Shown: positions 37,776 to 46,883 of the stretch, one piece after another
Numbering within the stretch: position 1 is the first letter of the stretch
Layout of the letters: each line of letters opens with the position of its first letter
Assembly: GCA_963814875.1 (NCBI GenBank)
Contig: CAWFFJ010000024.1
Span: 1 to 64,000 of the forward strand
Length of the DNA: 64,000 nucleotides
Source: CAVSIS01 sp963814875
Lineage (GTDB): Bacteria > Acidobacteriota > Thermoanaerobaculia > Thermoanaerobaculales > Sulfomarinibacteraceae
Direction: 5' to 3'
The notes under the pieces: generated by a model
What the model was told of the DNA's origin: nothing
Database searches by the model: none
The model's input: the letters and a program-made list of their open reading frames with translations, nothing else
Program-made: the position numbers and the translations under genes

Positions 37776-38996
37776 GTGGCGGGACGCGTCGTCCTCGGCG
37801 TCAGCGGGGGCATCGCGGCCTTCAAGTCCGTCGAGCTCCTGCGTGAGCTGATCAGGCACGACGTCGAGGTGCGGGTCATCTTGACCCCGCACGCGACCGA
37901 GTTTGTCCATCCTCGCACCTTCGCGGTGCTGTCGGGTCATCCAGTGGAGGTCGACCAGTGGGCGCGTCCGGCGGAGCCGGGGGTGGACCACGTCGAGCTT
38001 TCGCACTGGGCCGACCTGCTCCTGATGGCTCCCGCGACCGCCAACCTGATGGCCAAGCTCGCCGCTGGCATCGCGGACAATGCGCTCACGACCTACGCTC
38101 TGGCGCATCGTCGCCGGGTGCTGGTGGCGCCAGCGATGAACACCGTGATGTGGCGCCAGCCCGCGACGGTCGCGGCGATGGCGACGCTCGTCGGACGCGG
38201 CGTCGCAGTGGTCGAGCCCGAGCCCGGCATGCTTGCGTGCGGCGACGAGGGCGAGGGACGGCTCGCGCCGGTGCGAGCCATTCTCGACCAGGCCCTCCGC
38301 CTGCTGCCCCGACGGGGGCCGCTCGCCGGGCTCAAGGTGCTGGTGTCGGCGGGGCCGACCCGGGAAGCGATCGACCTCGTCCGGGTGATCACCAACCGCT
38401 CGTCGGGGCGCATGGGCGTCGCGCTCGCGGCCGAAGCCCGTCGCCTGGGAGCCGAGGTCGTGCTGCTGCACGGCCCGCTGGCAGTGGCGCCGCCGGCCGG
38501 CGTGGAGGCGGTCGCAGTCGACAGCGCCGCCGAGATGGGCGACGCCCTCGACCGGCTCGCACCAGGTGCGGACGCCGCCCTTCTGACTGCGGCGGTCGCC
38601 GATCTGCGGCCCTCACGGCCGGTCGCCGGCAAGCTCGATCGTCGAGCCGGCGGTCTCCAGCTCGAGCTCGAGCCGGTCCCCGACCTGGCGGCAGGTCTCG
38701 GCGCTCGTGCCGAGCGGCCGTATGTGGTGGTGTTCTCGGCCGAGGCGGGCCCAGATCGTGAGCGCGCGCTGGCGAAGATGCGCGCCAAGGGCGCCGACGC
38801 CGTGGTGTTGAACGACATTTCGGCATCCGGCGTCGGGATGGAGTCGGCGCGCAACGAGGTCTGGCTGATGTCTGTGGCCGGATTGGACCGCCACGTGAAG
38901 TCCGCGGGCAAGGAAGACGTTGCGCGGGAGATCCTGCTCGCGCTCTCGGGCGAGCTGCTCGCCGCCCGGGCGAGGCGATGCGCGCCCGGGACCTGA
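37776..38996 (+). CDS. coaBC: Phosphopantothenoylcysteine decarboxylase/synthase
   Basis: A 406-aa bifunctional CoA-biosynthesis enzyme. The N-terminal flavoprotein decarboxylase has GVSGGIAAFKSVEL, ATANLMAKLAAGIADNALTT, PAMNTVMW and LACGDEGEGRLA with the active-site cysteine. The C-terminal synthase half begins LVSAGPTREAID and contains TNRSSGRMG and LTAAVADLRP. Start is GTG at 37776, 5 bp after the rpoZ stop; an ATG start is not available. Its last 19 nt overlap the uracil-DNA glycosylase gene. Confidence 0.93.
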   Translation: MAGRVVLGVSGGIAAFKSVELLRELIRHDVEVRVILTPHATEFVHPRTFAVLSGHPVEVDQWARPAEPGVDHVELSHWADLLLMAPATANLMAKLAAGIADNALTTYALAHRRRVLVAPAMNTVMWRQPATVAAMATLVGRGVAVVEPEPGMLACGDEGEGRLAPVRAILDQALRLLPRRGPLAGLKVLVSAGPTREAIDLVRVITNRSSGRMGVALAAEARRLGAEVVLLHGPLAVAPPAGVEAVAVDSAAEMGDALDRLAPGADAALLTAAVADLRPSRPVAGKLDRRAGGLQLELEPVPDLAAGLGARAERPYVVVFSAEAGPDRERALAKMRAKGADAVVLNDISASGVGMESARNEVWLMSVAGLDRHVKSAGKEDVAREILLALSGELLAARARRCAPGT

Positions 38997-39706
38997 TCCG
39001 CTACTGCCGCGACCTCGGATGGACCGAGCCGCCCGAGCTCGGCCGTCCTGCGGCCGTCCCCGAGGTCCCCCCGACGGCACCGGTCGCGCCGCTGCCGCCG
39101 GAAGGTGGGTCACTGCCCGACGGGGTGCAGGGCGCCGCGGCCTGCGACAGTCTCGAGGGGCTTGCGGCATTCGTCGACGGGTGTACGCGCTGCCGGCTCG
39201 CCGAGGGCCGCCGCCGGCTGGTGTTCGGAGAGGGTGATCCGCATGCGCCGGTGATGTTCATCGGCGAAGGTCCCGGTGCCGAGGAGGACCGGACCGGACG
39301 GCCGTTCGTGGGTCCTGCGGGCAAGCTTCTCGACGCCATGATCTTCGCCCTCGGCTTCGAGCGCGGCGAGGTGTTCATTGCGAACGTCGTCAAATGTCGG
39401 CCGCCGGGCAACCGCGATCCGGAGGTCGACGAGGTCGCCGCATGCGCCCCGTTCCTGGACCGGCAGATACAGCTCGTCCGCCCGCGCGTCATCGTCGCGC
39501 TCGGACGCCCGGCGGCCCGCCGGCTCACCGGCAGCACCAAGCCGATGCGTGCGATGCGCGGAAGCTGGACCAGCTACCTCGGCATTCCGCTTCTGGTGAC
39601 CTTCCACCCTGCCTATCTGCTGCGCAGCCCGGCGGAGAAGCGGTTGGCCTGGGACGATGTCAAGGCGATCCGCCGCAAGCTCGACACTGTGGCCGATGTC
39701 TCCTGA
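38978..39706 (+). CDS. udg: Uracil-DNA glycosylase, family 4 (Fe-S type)
   Basis: A 242-aa DNA-repair enzyme with an N-terminal proline-rich stretch of about 50 residues of no known role. The catalytic part has the Fe-S ligands CTRC near the start, VVKCRPP and ACAPFL, motif A GEGPGAEEDRTGRPFVG and motif B FHPAYLLRSP. It should excise uracil from DNA. It is read from within the coaBC end. Its stop codon directly abuts that of the convergent hflC gene (39706/39707). Confidence 0.9.
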   Translation: MRARDLIRYCRDLGWTEPPELGRPAAVPEVPPTAPVAPLPPEGGSLPDGVQGAAACDSLEGLAAFVDGCTRCRLAEGRRRLVFGEGDPHAPVMFIGEGPGAEEDRTGRPFVGPAGKLLDAMIFALGFERGEVFIANVVKCRPPGNRDPEVDEVAACAPFLDRQIQLVRPRVIVALGRPAARRLTGSTKPMRAMRGSWTSYLGIPLLVTFHPAYLLRSPAEKRLAWDDVKAIRRKLDTVADVS

Positions 39707-40636
39707 CTACTTCGAGCTCTCGAGGTAGCGCAGGAACTCTCCCTGCGTCGTGAGCAGGAGCACCGTCTTGTCGTCGAGCGTGGTGCGGTAGACCTCCATG
39801 GTCTTCAGGAAGCGGTAGAAGTCCGCGTCCTTGGTGTAAGCACGGGCGTAGATGTCCGCCGCCTCGGCGTCCGCCTTGCCCTTGATCTCCTGGGACTGAC
39901 GGTAGGCGTCCGAGGTGATCTGCTTGAGGTCGCGGTCCCTGTCACCGTTGATCTTGGCGGCCTCGCCGGCACCCTCGGAGCGGTACTGCTCGGCGATCCG
40001 CTGGCGCTCGGAGATCATCCGCGCGTAGACCTCGTTGCGCACGCCTTCCTCGTAGTTGATGCGCTTGAAACGGAAGTCGAGGATCTCGATGCCGAGGTCG
40101 GACGTGCGCTTGGCCGCGTTGGCGAGCACCTCCTTCTCGAGCACGACGCGGCCGTAGGCGATCTTCTCGGCCGTCTCCTCGGTCGGCATTTCGGTGCTCT
40201 TGGCGAGCACGCGGTTCGAGGTCCGCACGATCTCGATCAGCTTGTGCTTTGCGATCGTGTTGCGGGTCTCGCCGTCGAGGATGTCGTCGAGGCGCGACTG
40301 GGCACCGCGTTCGTCGCGCAGGCGTTGGAAGAACAGCAGCGGGTCCGTGATCCGCCAGCGGGCGTAGCTGTCCACCCAGATGAAGCGCTTGTCCTCGGTC
40401 GGGATCTGGTTGGGGTCGCCGTCCCACTCCAGGAACCGCTTGTCGAAGAAGTTGGCAGTCTGGAAGAAGGGCATCTTGAGCTTGAGGCCCGGCGTGGTCA
40501 CCGGCTCGCCGATCGGCTTGCCGAACTGGGTGATCACCACTTGGTGGGTCTCTGGGACGATGTAGAAGGTGCCGCCGAGCGCGAGCAGACCGAGCAGCAC
40601 GACCGCGAGCACGAGGCCGATAGAAAGCTGTTTCAT
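39707..40636 (-). CDS. hflC: HflC, SPFH-domain membrane protease regulator
   Basis: A 309-aa protein with an N-terminal membrane helix (IGLVLAVVLLGLLALGGTFYIV) and an SPFH/band-7 domain (VVITQFGKPI, PGLKLKMPF) followed by a charged coiled-coil (QRIAEQYRSEGAGEAAKING). With HflK it forms the large periplasmic cage around FtsH. Its ATG overlaps the hflK stop by 4 nt. Confidence 0.92.
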   Translation of the reverse strand: MKQLSIGLVLAVVLLGLLALGGTFYIVPETHQVVITQFGKPIGEPVTTPGLKLKMPFFQTANFFDKRFLEWDGDPNQIPTEDKRFIWVDSYARWRITDPLLFFQRLRDERGAQSRLDDILDGETRNTIAKHKLIEIVRTSNRVLAKSTEMPTEETAEKIAYGRVVLEKEVLANAAKRTSDLGIEILDFRFKRINYEEGVRNEVYARMISERQRIAEQYRSEGAGEAAKINGDRDRDLKQITSDAYRQSQEIKGKADAEAADIYARAYTKDADFYRFLKTMEVYRTTLDDKTVLLLTTQGEFLRYLESSK

Positions 40637-41637
40637 TTCTGACCCCCGGTGCTCTTCGTGGCCCCGTCCAGGTCGAGGACCGGCAGCATGCCCTTAAGCT
40701 GGGTGTCGATCAGGAGCTTGCGCTGAGTCTTGGGATAGACCGCCTCCATGGTCTCGAGGAAGATGCGCCGGCGGGTGACCTCGGGGGCGCGCCGGTAGGC
40801 GGCCAGGAGCTGCTCGAACAGGGCCGCGTCGCCCTTGGCGCGGTTGACCCGGTCGATGGCGTAGCCCTGGGCCTGCTCGATCGCCTGCAGTGCCTCACCG
40901 CGGGCCTTGGGGATGACCTTGTTGTACTCGGAGCGGGCCTCGTTGATCGCACGCTCGCGCTCCTGCTCGGCCTGGTTGACCTCGTTGAACGAGGGCTTGA
41001 CCGGGTCGGGCGGGTTGACGTCCTGGAGCACGATCTGATCGACCGTGATCCCGGTCTCGTACTGGTTGCACAGCGCCTGCAGCTCCTCCTCGACCGTCGA
41101 GGCGACCTCCTGGCGGCCGACGGTGAGAACCTCACTGACGCTGCGGTCCCCGACGACCCCGCGCATGACCGCTTCGTTCATGTCCCGGAATGTCTTCTGG
41201 ACGTTGCGGACCTTGAACAGGAACTTGTAGGGGTCGCTGACCCGGTACTGTGCGGTCCACTCGACGACCGCGACGTTGAGGTCGCCGGTGAGCATCAGCG
41301 ACTCGCCGGAGTAGTCGCCGCCGCGGTCATAGCTGGTGCGCACGTCGGCGCGGGTGGTGCGGAAGCCGAACTCTTCCTTGAGCTGGCGCTGCACGGGGAC
41401 CTTGAAGACCTGTTCGACGGGGCTCGGCAGCTTGAGGTTGAGGCCCGGATCCGCGGTCCGCGTATAGCGTCCGAAGCGAAGCACGACCCCGACCTCCTCC
41501 GGATCGACGGTGAAGAACGTGGTCCACGCGAGGACCAGTCCGACGACCACCAGCACCACCGCGAGCACGGAGCGCAGTGGTGGTCGGTGACCGCGGAGCT
41601 GGTCGAGGTCGATGGTCCGAGGGCCCTGCGAGTCCAT
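40633..41637 (-). CDS. hflK: HflK, SPFH-domain membrane protease regulator
   Basis: A 334-aa partner of HflC with one N-terminal helix (VLAVVLVVVGLVLAWTTFF), a band-7 domain (EEVGVVLRFGRYTRTADPGL) and a long alpha-helical region rich in Gln and Glu (EVNQAEQERERAINEARSEY). The ATG has a textbook AAGGAG upstream, so this is the first gene of hflKC. The N-terminal Gly-rich cytosolic arm seen in proteobacterial HflK is absent. Confidence 0.92.
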   Translation of the reverse strand: MDSQGPRTIDLDQLRGHRPPLRSVLAVVLVVVGLVLAWTTFFTVDPEEVGVVLRFGRYTRTADPGLNLKLPSPVEQVFKVPVQRQLKEEFGFRTTRADVRTSYDRGGDYSGESLMLTGDLNVAVVEWTAQYRVSDPYKFLFKVRNVQKTFRDMNEAVMRGVVGDRSVSEVLTVGRQEVASTVEEELQALCNQYETGITVDQIVLQDVNPPDPVKPSFNEVNQAEQERERAINEARSEYNKVIPKARGEALQAIEQAQGYAIDRVNRAKGDAALFEQLLAAYRRAPEVTRRRIFLETMEAVYPKTQRKLLIDTQLKGMLPVLDLDGATKSTGGQK

Positions 41638-41836
41638 GGTGATCTCCTTCCGGCGATGTCCGCGAAGCTCGAGTCTAGCCGCACCGCCCGCTCACCACAA
41701 CCGGTGGCGACCGCGGCGCCAGAACAGAGGGCAAAGTCGAGACAGGTCTTCTTCGACGTCCCCCGGTGTGGGACCCCTTGACAACACGAGGAGGCATTTG
41801 GATGCTGGTGCCGGTTTCGCGGGAGGGAAGGCGAGG

Positions 41837-42436
41837 ATGGGTCTGTGGGTCAGCGTGGCGGCTGCCGCCGTTCCGGCCACTGCCGCGGCCGTTCTCTCGG
41901 TGCGTTCGGTCAACCGAAGGTCGGCGCGCCGATTCCGGGCCGCCTTCATCGACCTCGCCATCGCCATGGCAGTCGTCGGTCTCGTCTGGGGAGTGGTGGC
42001 GCTACTTCTCGAGATCTCGGGCTCGGGGCGCGCGAGCCTCGGGCTTGACATTGCCTCGACGCTGGGCCTCATGCTTGCCGGCGTGTTCATGCTTCTGCGC
42101 GACGACCTTCCTCTCCAGCTCTCGGGCTCGCGTTCGCCTGGGAAGGCGCACCAGCACCTCCGCGTCGCGCGGCGCAGCTCGGCGCCGATGACTCCTGCCG
42201 TCTCGATCCTGCGTAACCTGCCGCTGGTCGCCGTGCCCCTGCTCTGTCTTTCCGTCGCCGCCCCATTCGCCGCGGCGGTGCTCCTGATCGAGATCGCCCT
42301 CATCTGGAGGCACCCCAAGGGTCTGCGGCTTGGCGACCGGATCGCGGGCACCCAGGTGATGTTCCGCCGCCATGGCCGCTCCCGTGGCACCGCCGTGGAC
42401 AGTGCCGTTGGCGCGAGCTCGTCTCTGAGCTTCTGA
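41837..42436 (+). CDS. RDD-family membrane protein
   Basis: A 199-aa polytopic protein of the RDD type: FRAAFIDLAIAMAVVGL begins the first helix, RDDLPLQLSGSRSPGKAHQHLRV is the SxGK/loop segment, and GLRLGDRIAGTQV closes the domain. About four hydrophobic helices. ATG at 41837 with GGAGGGAAGG upstream; longer frames start in the hflK promoter region. Function unknown. It lies just before the HEAT-PilT gene but with a gap of 31 bp. Confidence 0.72.
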   Translation: MGLWVSVAAAAVPATAAAVLSVRSVNRRSARRFRAAFIDLAIAMAVVGLVWGVVALLLEISGSGRASLGLDIASTLGLMLAGVFMLLRDDLPLQLSGSRSPGKAHQHLRVARRSSAPMTPAVSILRNLPLVAVPLLCLSVAAPFAAAVLLIEIALIWRHPKGLRLGDRIAGTQVMFRRHGRSRGTAVDSAVGASSSLSF

Positions 42437-42467
42437 TCCAACCGCGCCGGTCCGGCTATGATGGCTG

Positions 42468-44966
42468 ATGATGCCCACGGTGCGCCCCCGGGTCGCGGTG
42501 CGCGATGCGCTGCGTCGGCTCGCCCAGATGACGTTCGAGGATGCGGCCGAGCGTGACGCTCTGCTCGACGTCGTGCGTCGGGCTGAAGGGCTCGCGGCGC
42601 GTGACCTCGCCTGGATGGCCTTCCGGTCAGAGCCCGAGCTGCGCGACGCCGCGAGAGAGCTGCTGACCCGCGTCGCACCGGACGAGCTCGTGCAGGCCTT
42701 GGTGGCGGCCAGCAGGACGGCGCCCGATGCGTCGATCCGGGCGGCTGCGATGCTGCTCGCTGACGTCGTCGGGAGCGGGCTCGACGCTCGGCTCGCCGCC
42801 GCTCTCGCCGCGGCCCGTGAGGACGATCGTGCTGCGGCTCGGCGCCTGCTTCTGGCACTGCCGCCATCGGTCGACGTCGACGGCCCGCTGTGGCGGCTGG
42901 TGGCCAGCGGCTCGGCCGACGAGCGGCGGAGCGCGCTTGCGAAGCTGGCGGAACGGCCGTGGTCAGCGGCTGCGTTGGAACGCTGGCTGCCACTGGCTGC
43001 GGATGATGAGTCCGGGGTCAGCGAGATCGTGCTCTCCACCCTGGCGAGCCATGCGCCGACGGAGGCTGCCGCACAGCTGGCCTCCGGGCTTGCGACCTGC
43101 CGGCCCGCGATCCGTCAACGTCTCGCCGACGCCCTCGCCGGCGCTGCGCGCGAGGCGGGTCCGGAGCTGATCGACCACATGCTGCCGTTGGTCTCCTCCG
43201 CCGAGCACGGAGTGCGCAGGGCCGCACTGGGTGTGCTGTTCGCGCTTCCGGACCGACGACCGGTGGTCCGGCGCCTCCTCGAGCATGCGCGGACGCTCGC
43301 GGGGTGGGTGCGTGAACGCGCTCTCGAGTCGCTGTCCGAGCTCGGTTCCGAGGTGCTCGATCCGGTCGTCGAGCTGCTCGAGGACCCCGATGAGGAGATC
43401 CGCTCCGGCGCCATCGCCGTCGCCGCGTCGTTCGACGACGCTCGGGTCGTCCCGGCGCTCGTCACCCGCCTCGGCGACCCCGACTGGTGGGTCCGCCTGA
43501 CCGCGGCAGAGGCACTCGGCCGGATCGGCGACCCGGCGGCGGTCGATGGACTCTCCGGGGTGCTGGACGACCCCGAAGCCCGCTGGGCGGCGGTAGAGGC
43601 CCTCGGCCGGATCGGCGACATCCGTGCTCTGCCCGGTCTGGCACGGCTGCTCAAGGACCCGGCGGTCGAGGTTCGGATCGAGGTCCTGCTGGCGATGCGC
43701 CACTTCACCCATCCGCGCATCCTCGAGGCGCTGCGGCGGGTGGCGACCACGGATCCAGACCGGATCGTGCGCAGCCGCGCCCTCGAGGTGGCAGAGGAGA
43801 TCGCGGCTCGCCGGCGGGCGCAACTCGACGACGCGTTGACGCTGCGGACCACCGCAATGCGCGCCGAGGTCGCCGACGACGAGCCCGCCCTGCACGCGCT
43901 CCTGGTCGAGGCGCGCAACGAGGGCGCGTCCGATCTCCACCTCTCGGTGGGCAGCCCGCCCACCCTGCGTCTGGCCGCGGAGCTGGTGCCGCTTCCCGGC
44001 GAGCCGCTGTCCGCTGTGGAAATCACCGAGCTCATCCAGTCGATCCTCAACGCAGAGCAGCTCGAGCGGTTGGAGCGGGAACGGACGCTCGACCTGTGCC
44101 ACTGGATCCCGAGGGCGGGACGCTACCGCGGCAACCTGTTCCTCGACCACCGCGGCCTCAACGCGGTCTTCCGGGTCATCCCGGAGCGGCCTCCGACGCT
44201 CGACGAGCTCGGGCTGCCCGCCCACATGGGGACCGTCGTCGAGCATCACCAGGGTCTGTTCCTGGTCTGCGGCGCCGCCGGCTCTGGCAAGACCACGACC
44301 CTCGCGGCGCTGGTCAATCTGTTCAACGAGTCCCGCGCGGCCCACGTCATCACCCTCGAGGACCCGGTCGAGTTCGTCCACCCGTTCAAGAGCTGCCTGA
44401 TCAACCAGCGCGAGCTGGGCACCCACATGACCTCGTTCGCGCGCGGGCTGCGAGCGGCCCTGCGCGAGGATCCGGACGTGATCGTCATCGGCGACGTACG
44501 TGATGCCGAGACCGTGGCTCTCGCCCTGACTGCTGCCGAGACCGGGCACGTGGTCCTCGCCACCCTCAACGCCACCGGTACGGCGCGCGCAGTCGAGCGC
44601 CTGATCGAAAGCTTTCCGTCTGCCGAGCAGGGCCAGGTGCGCTCGGCTCTCGCGGAGTCGCTCCGCATGGTGATCGCGCAGCGGCTGCTACCGGCTGTGG
44701 GCGAGCGGCGCCGGGTCGCGTGCTTCGAGGTCCTCCAGGTGACCCGTGGTGTGGCGGCGTTGATTCGCGACGACAAGACTACCCAGGTGGCCTCGGCAAT
44801 GCAGATGGGACGCGCGGTCGGGATGCAGACCTTCGACGACGCCTTACGGGGGCTCGTCACGCGCGGCGCGATCACGCCGGAGACAGCCTGGCTCGCCGCC
44901 TCGACGAAGCGCGACTTCGAACCCCTGGTGTCGCGCGAGTTCCTCGAGCTGAGGACCTTCCTATGA
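42468..44966 (+). CDS. HEAT-repeat/PilT-family ATPase fusion
   Basis: An 832-aa protein. Residues about 1-460 are HEAT/PBS-lyase-like helical repeats (recurrent DDARVVPALVTRLGDPDWWVR-type units of about 31 aa). Residues about 465-832 form a PilT-like secretion ATPase: LLVEARNEGASDLHLSVGSPP, Walker A GAAGSGKTTT (602-611), Asp box ITLEDPVEFVH and Walker B DPDVIVIGDVRD. The His box that reads TLHTNS in canonical PilT is TLNATG here (N701), and the AIRNLI-type motif is GVAALIRD. It ends in ATGA with a second, canonical PilT. Likely a specialised type IV pilus retraction or regulatory ATPase with a protein-docking platform. Confidence 0.88.
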   Translation: MMPTVRPRVAVRDALRRLAQMTFEDAAERDALLDVVRRAEGLAARDLAWMAFRSEPELRDAARELLTRVAPDELVQALVAASRTAPDASIRAAAMLLADVVGSGLDARLAAALAAAREDDRAAARRLLLALPPSVDVDGPLWRLVASGSADERRSALAKLAERPWSAAALERWLPLAADDESGVSEIVLSTLASHAPTEAAAQLASGLATCRPAIRQRLADALAGAAREAGPELIDHMLPLVSSAEHGVRRAALGVLFALPDRRPVVRRLLEHARTLAGWVRERALESLSELGSEVLDPVVELLEDPDEEIRSGAIAVAASFDDARVVPALVTRLGDPDWWVRLTAAEALGRIGDPAAVDGLSGVLDDPEARWAAVEALGRIGDIRALPGLARLLKDPAVEVRIEVLLAMRHFTHPRILEALRRVATTDPDRIVRSRALEVAEEIAARRRAQLDDALTLRTTAMRAEVADDEPALHALLVEARNEGASDLHLSVGSPPTLRLAAELVPLPGEPLSAVEITELIQSILNAEQLERLERERTLDLCHWIPRAGRYRGNLFLDHRGLNAVFRVIPERPPTLDELGLPAHMGTVVEHHQGLFLVCGAAGSGKTTTLAALVNLFNESRAAHVITLEDPVEFVHPFKSCLINQRELGTHMTSFARGLRAALREDPDVIVIGDVRDAETVALALTAAETGHVVLATLNATGTARAVERLIESFPSAEQGQVRSALAESLRMVIAQRLLPAVGERRRVACFEVLQVTRGVAALIRDDKTTQVASAMQMGRAVGMQTFDDALRGLVTRGAITPETAWLAASTKRDFEPLVSREFLELRTFL

Positions 44967-46030
44967 GCACCGAGCCGACTGCCGTCCAGCGTATCGACCG
45001 CTTCCTGAGGCTGCTCAGCGATCGCGGCGCCTCCGACGTGCACCTCACCGTCGGGCGACCGCCGATGCTGCGCATCGCGGGGTCGATGGAGAAGGTCCGG
45101 TATCGCATCCTGCGCGAGGCGGACTTCGAAGCGCTGGTGCGCCCGATCGCCCCGGAGGCGCGGTGGCGGGACTTCCTCGCGTCCGGGGACGCCGACTTCG
45201 CCTACGAAGTGCCCGGCCTGGCCCGCTTCCGGGTCAACATCTTTCGCCAGCAGCGGGGCTCCGGGGCGGTTCTGCGGCTGATCCCATCCCAGGTGATGAC
45301 GATCGACGAGCTCGGGCTGCCGCCTGTCGTGCGCCGGCTCGCCGAGCTTAGCGGCGGCCTGGTGCTGGTCACCGGTCCGACCGGGTCCGGCAAGTCGACC
45401 ACCCTTGCCGCCGTGGTCGACCTCATCAACGCGACCCGGGCTGCCCACATCATTACCCTCGAGGACCCGATCGAGTTCCTCCACACGCCGAAGCGCTGCT
45501 TGGTGCACCAGCGTGAGATCGGCACCCACGCTCTCAGCTTCGCGGACGGTGTCCGCGGCGCCATGCGCGAGGACCCCGACGTCATTCTGGTCGGCGAGAT
45601 GCGAGACCGCGAGACCATTGCCATGGCCCTGACCGCCGCCGAGAAGGGCATCGCGGTGCTTGGCACCCTCCACACCTCGAGCGCGGTCAAGACGGTCGAC
45701 CGCATCATCAGCGTGTTTCCGGCCGCCGAGCAGGACGGGGTGCGCAGCGTGCTGGCCGAGGTCTTGCGGGCCGTGGTCGCACAGCAGCTGCTGCCGAAAA
45801 TCGGGGGCGGGCGCGTCGCGGCCTTCGAGGTCCTGTTCAGCTCACCGGCGATCGGGACGATGATCCGCGACGGCAGGAGCCACCAGATCGCGTCCGCGCT
45901 CCAGACCGGCAGCCGCCAGGGCATGGTCGAGATGGACGCCTCCATCCGTCGCCTGCTCGAAGACGGCCTGGTCACCTCGAGGACGGCCTTCGACGCGGCG
46001 ATCGAAAAGGAGAGCTTCCGCGAGCTCTGA
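44963..46030 (+). CDS. pilT: Type IV pilus retraction ATPase PilT
   Basis: A 355-aa PilT with all expected elements: RFLRLLSDRGASDVHLTVG, Walker A GPTGSGKSTTL, Asp box ITLEDPIEFLH, Walker B DPDVILVGEMRD and an intact His box GTLHTSSAVKTVDRII, followed by an AIxxxIR motif (SPAIGTMIRDGRSHQ). It powers disassembly of type IV pili at the inner membrane. Its ATG overlaps the TGA of the HEAT-PilT gene, so the two are co-translated and may form a mixed hexamer. The convergent M23 gene ends 38 bp later. Confidence 0.92.
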   Translation: MSTEPTAVQRIDRFLRLLSDRGASDVHLTVGRPPMLRIAGSMEKVRYRILREADFEALVRPIAPEARWRDFLASGDADFAYEVPGLARFRVNIFRQQRGSGAVLRLIPSQVMTIDELGLPPVVRRLAELSGGLVLVTGPTGSGKSTTLAAVVDLINATRAAHIITLEDPIEFLHTPKRCLVHQREIGTHALSFADGVRGAMREDPDVILVGEMRDRETIAMALTAAEKGIAVLGTLHTSSAVKTVDRIISVFPAAEQDGVRSVLAEVLRAVVAQQLLPKIGGGRVAAFEVLFSSPAIGTMIRDGRSHQIASALQTGSRQGMVEMDASIRRLLEDGLVTSRTAFDAAIEKESFREL

Positions 46031-46067
46031 CGCGCTGTGCGCGCCAGGGCTGGCTGTCGGCAGCGGC

Positions 46068-46883
46068 TCAGGGATTCACGGTGGGGATCGCGAACGGGGG
46101 GCCGAAGAGCTCGGTGGGCTCGATCCGCGCCCCCAGCCAGCGCACGCCGAAGTGCAGGTGCGGCCCGGTCGCCCGCCCGGTCGAGCCGACGGTGCCGATG
46201 ACCTGTCCGCGGCGCACCCCGTCCCCGGCCGCGACCTTCATCGTCCGAAGGTGGAAGTACATCGTCACCAGACCGCCGCCGTGGTCGATGAACACGCTGC
46301 GGCCGGAGAAGAAGTGGTCGGCGGCGAGGACCACCGTGCCGTTAGCGGCGGCGTGGACCGGCGTCCCGGCCGCGGCGCGCAGGTCGATCCCCGTATGCGG
46401 GCTCCGCGGCTCACCGTTGAGGATCCTACGGGCACCGAAGCTCGCCGGCTCGGGCATCGGATCCAGCGGCGGGTACAGCGGCAGGCTGAACCGGACCGGG
46501 CCGCGCCGGGACCACAGTGCGTCGACCTCGGCGTGCTCCCGCTCGGCCCGAGCCTCGTCCTCGACGGAGAGATGGACGGTCTTCTCCGGGACGTTCAATC
46601 GCTGCTCGGGGTAGGGGTAGTCGGCGACCTCCACCGTGAGCAGCTCGGGAAGGCCGCGGCGCTCGCGCGCGAGCACCAGCGGTCCCGCCGGGGTGAGCAG
46701 ATCGATCGGGTACATGCAGCCGTCGGGCATGGGCAGCCAGCTCCGCCCGACGGCCGAGCACTCGCTGACTCCCTCGCCCGGCCAGCGGACGACGGTGCCC
46801 GGCTCCACGGTCGGCGAGCCGGCGGCGACCCGGAGCGCGGCCGCAGCCAGGACCCCCGCCGGAATCGCGCGGCCGAGCTTCAC
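46068..46883 (-). CDS. M23 (LytM) peptidoglycan endopeptidase
   Basis: A 271-aa exported protein. GTG at 46883 starts a signal-like segment (VKLGRAIPAGVLAAAALRVAA). A middle region with PDGCMYPIDLLTPAG is followed by the LytM domain: HTGIDLRAAAGTPV (Zn His and Asp), GLVTMYFHL, and GPHLHFGVRW (HxH). All zinc ligands are present. The start codon overlaps the stop of the actin-like gene as GTGA, so the endopeptidase is translated with it. Probably cuts peptide cross-links in the periplasm. Confidence 0.88.
   Translation of the reverse strand: MKLGRAIPAGVLAAAALRVAAGSPTVEPGTVVRWPGEGVSECSAVGRSWLPMPDGCMYPIDLLTPAGPLVLARERRGLPELLTVEVADYPYPEQRLNVPEKTVHLSVEDEARAEREHAEVDALWSRRGPVRFSLPLYPPLDPMPEPASFGARRILNGEPRSPHTGIDLRAAAGTPVHAAANGTVVLAADHFFSGRSVFIDHGGGLVTMYFHLRTMKVAAGDGVRRGQVIGTVGSTGRATGPHLHFGVRWLGARIEPTELFGPPFAIPTVNP

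Noticed and set aside
41778..41806. TTGACA with a 17-bp spacer and GATGCT as a promoter of the RDD gene
   Set aside because: The -10 is far from consensus; the hexamer alone is not enough.
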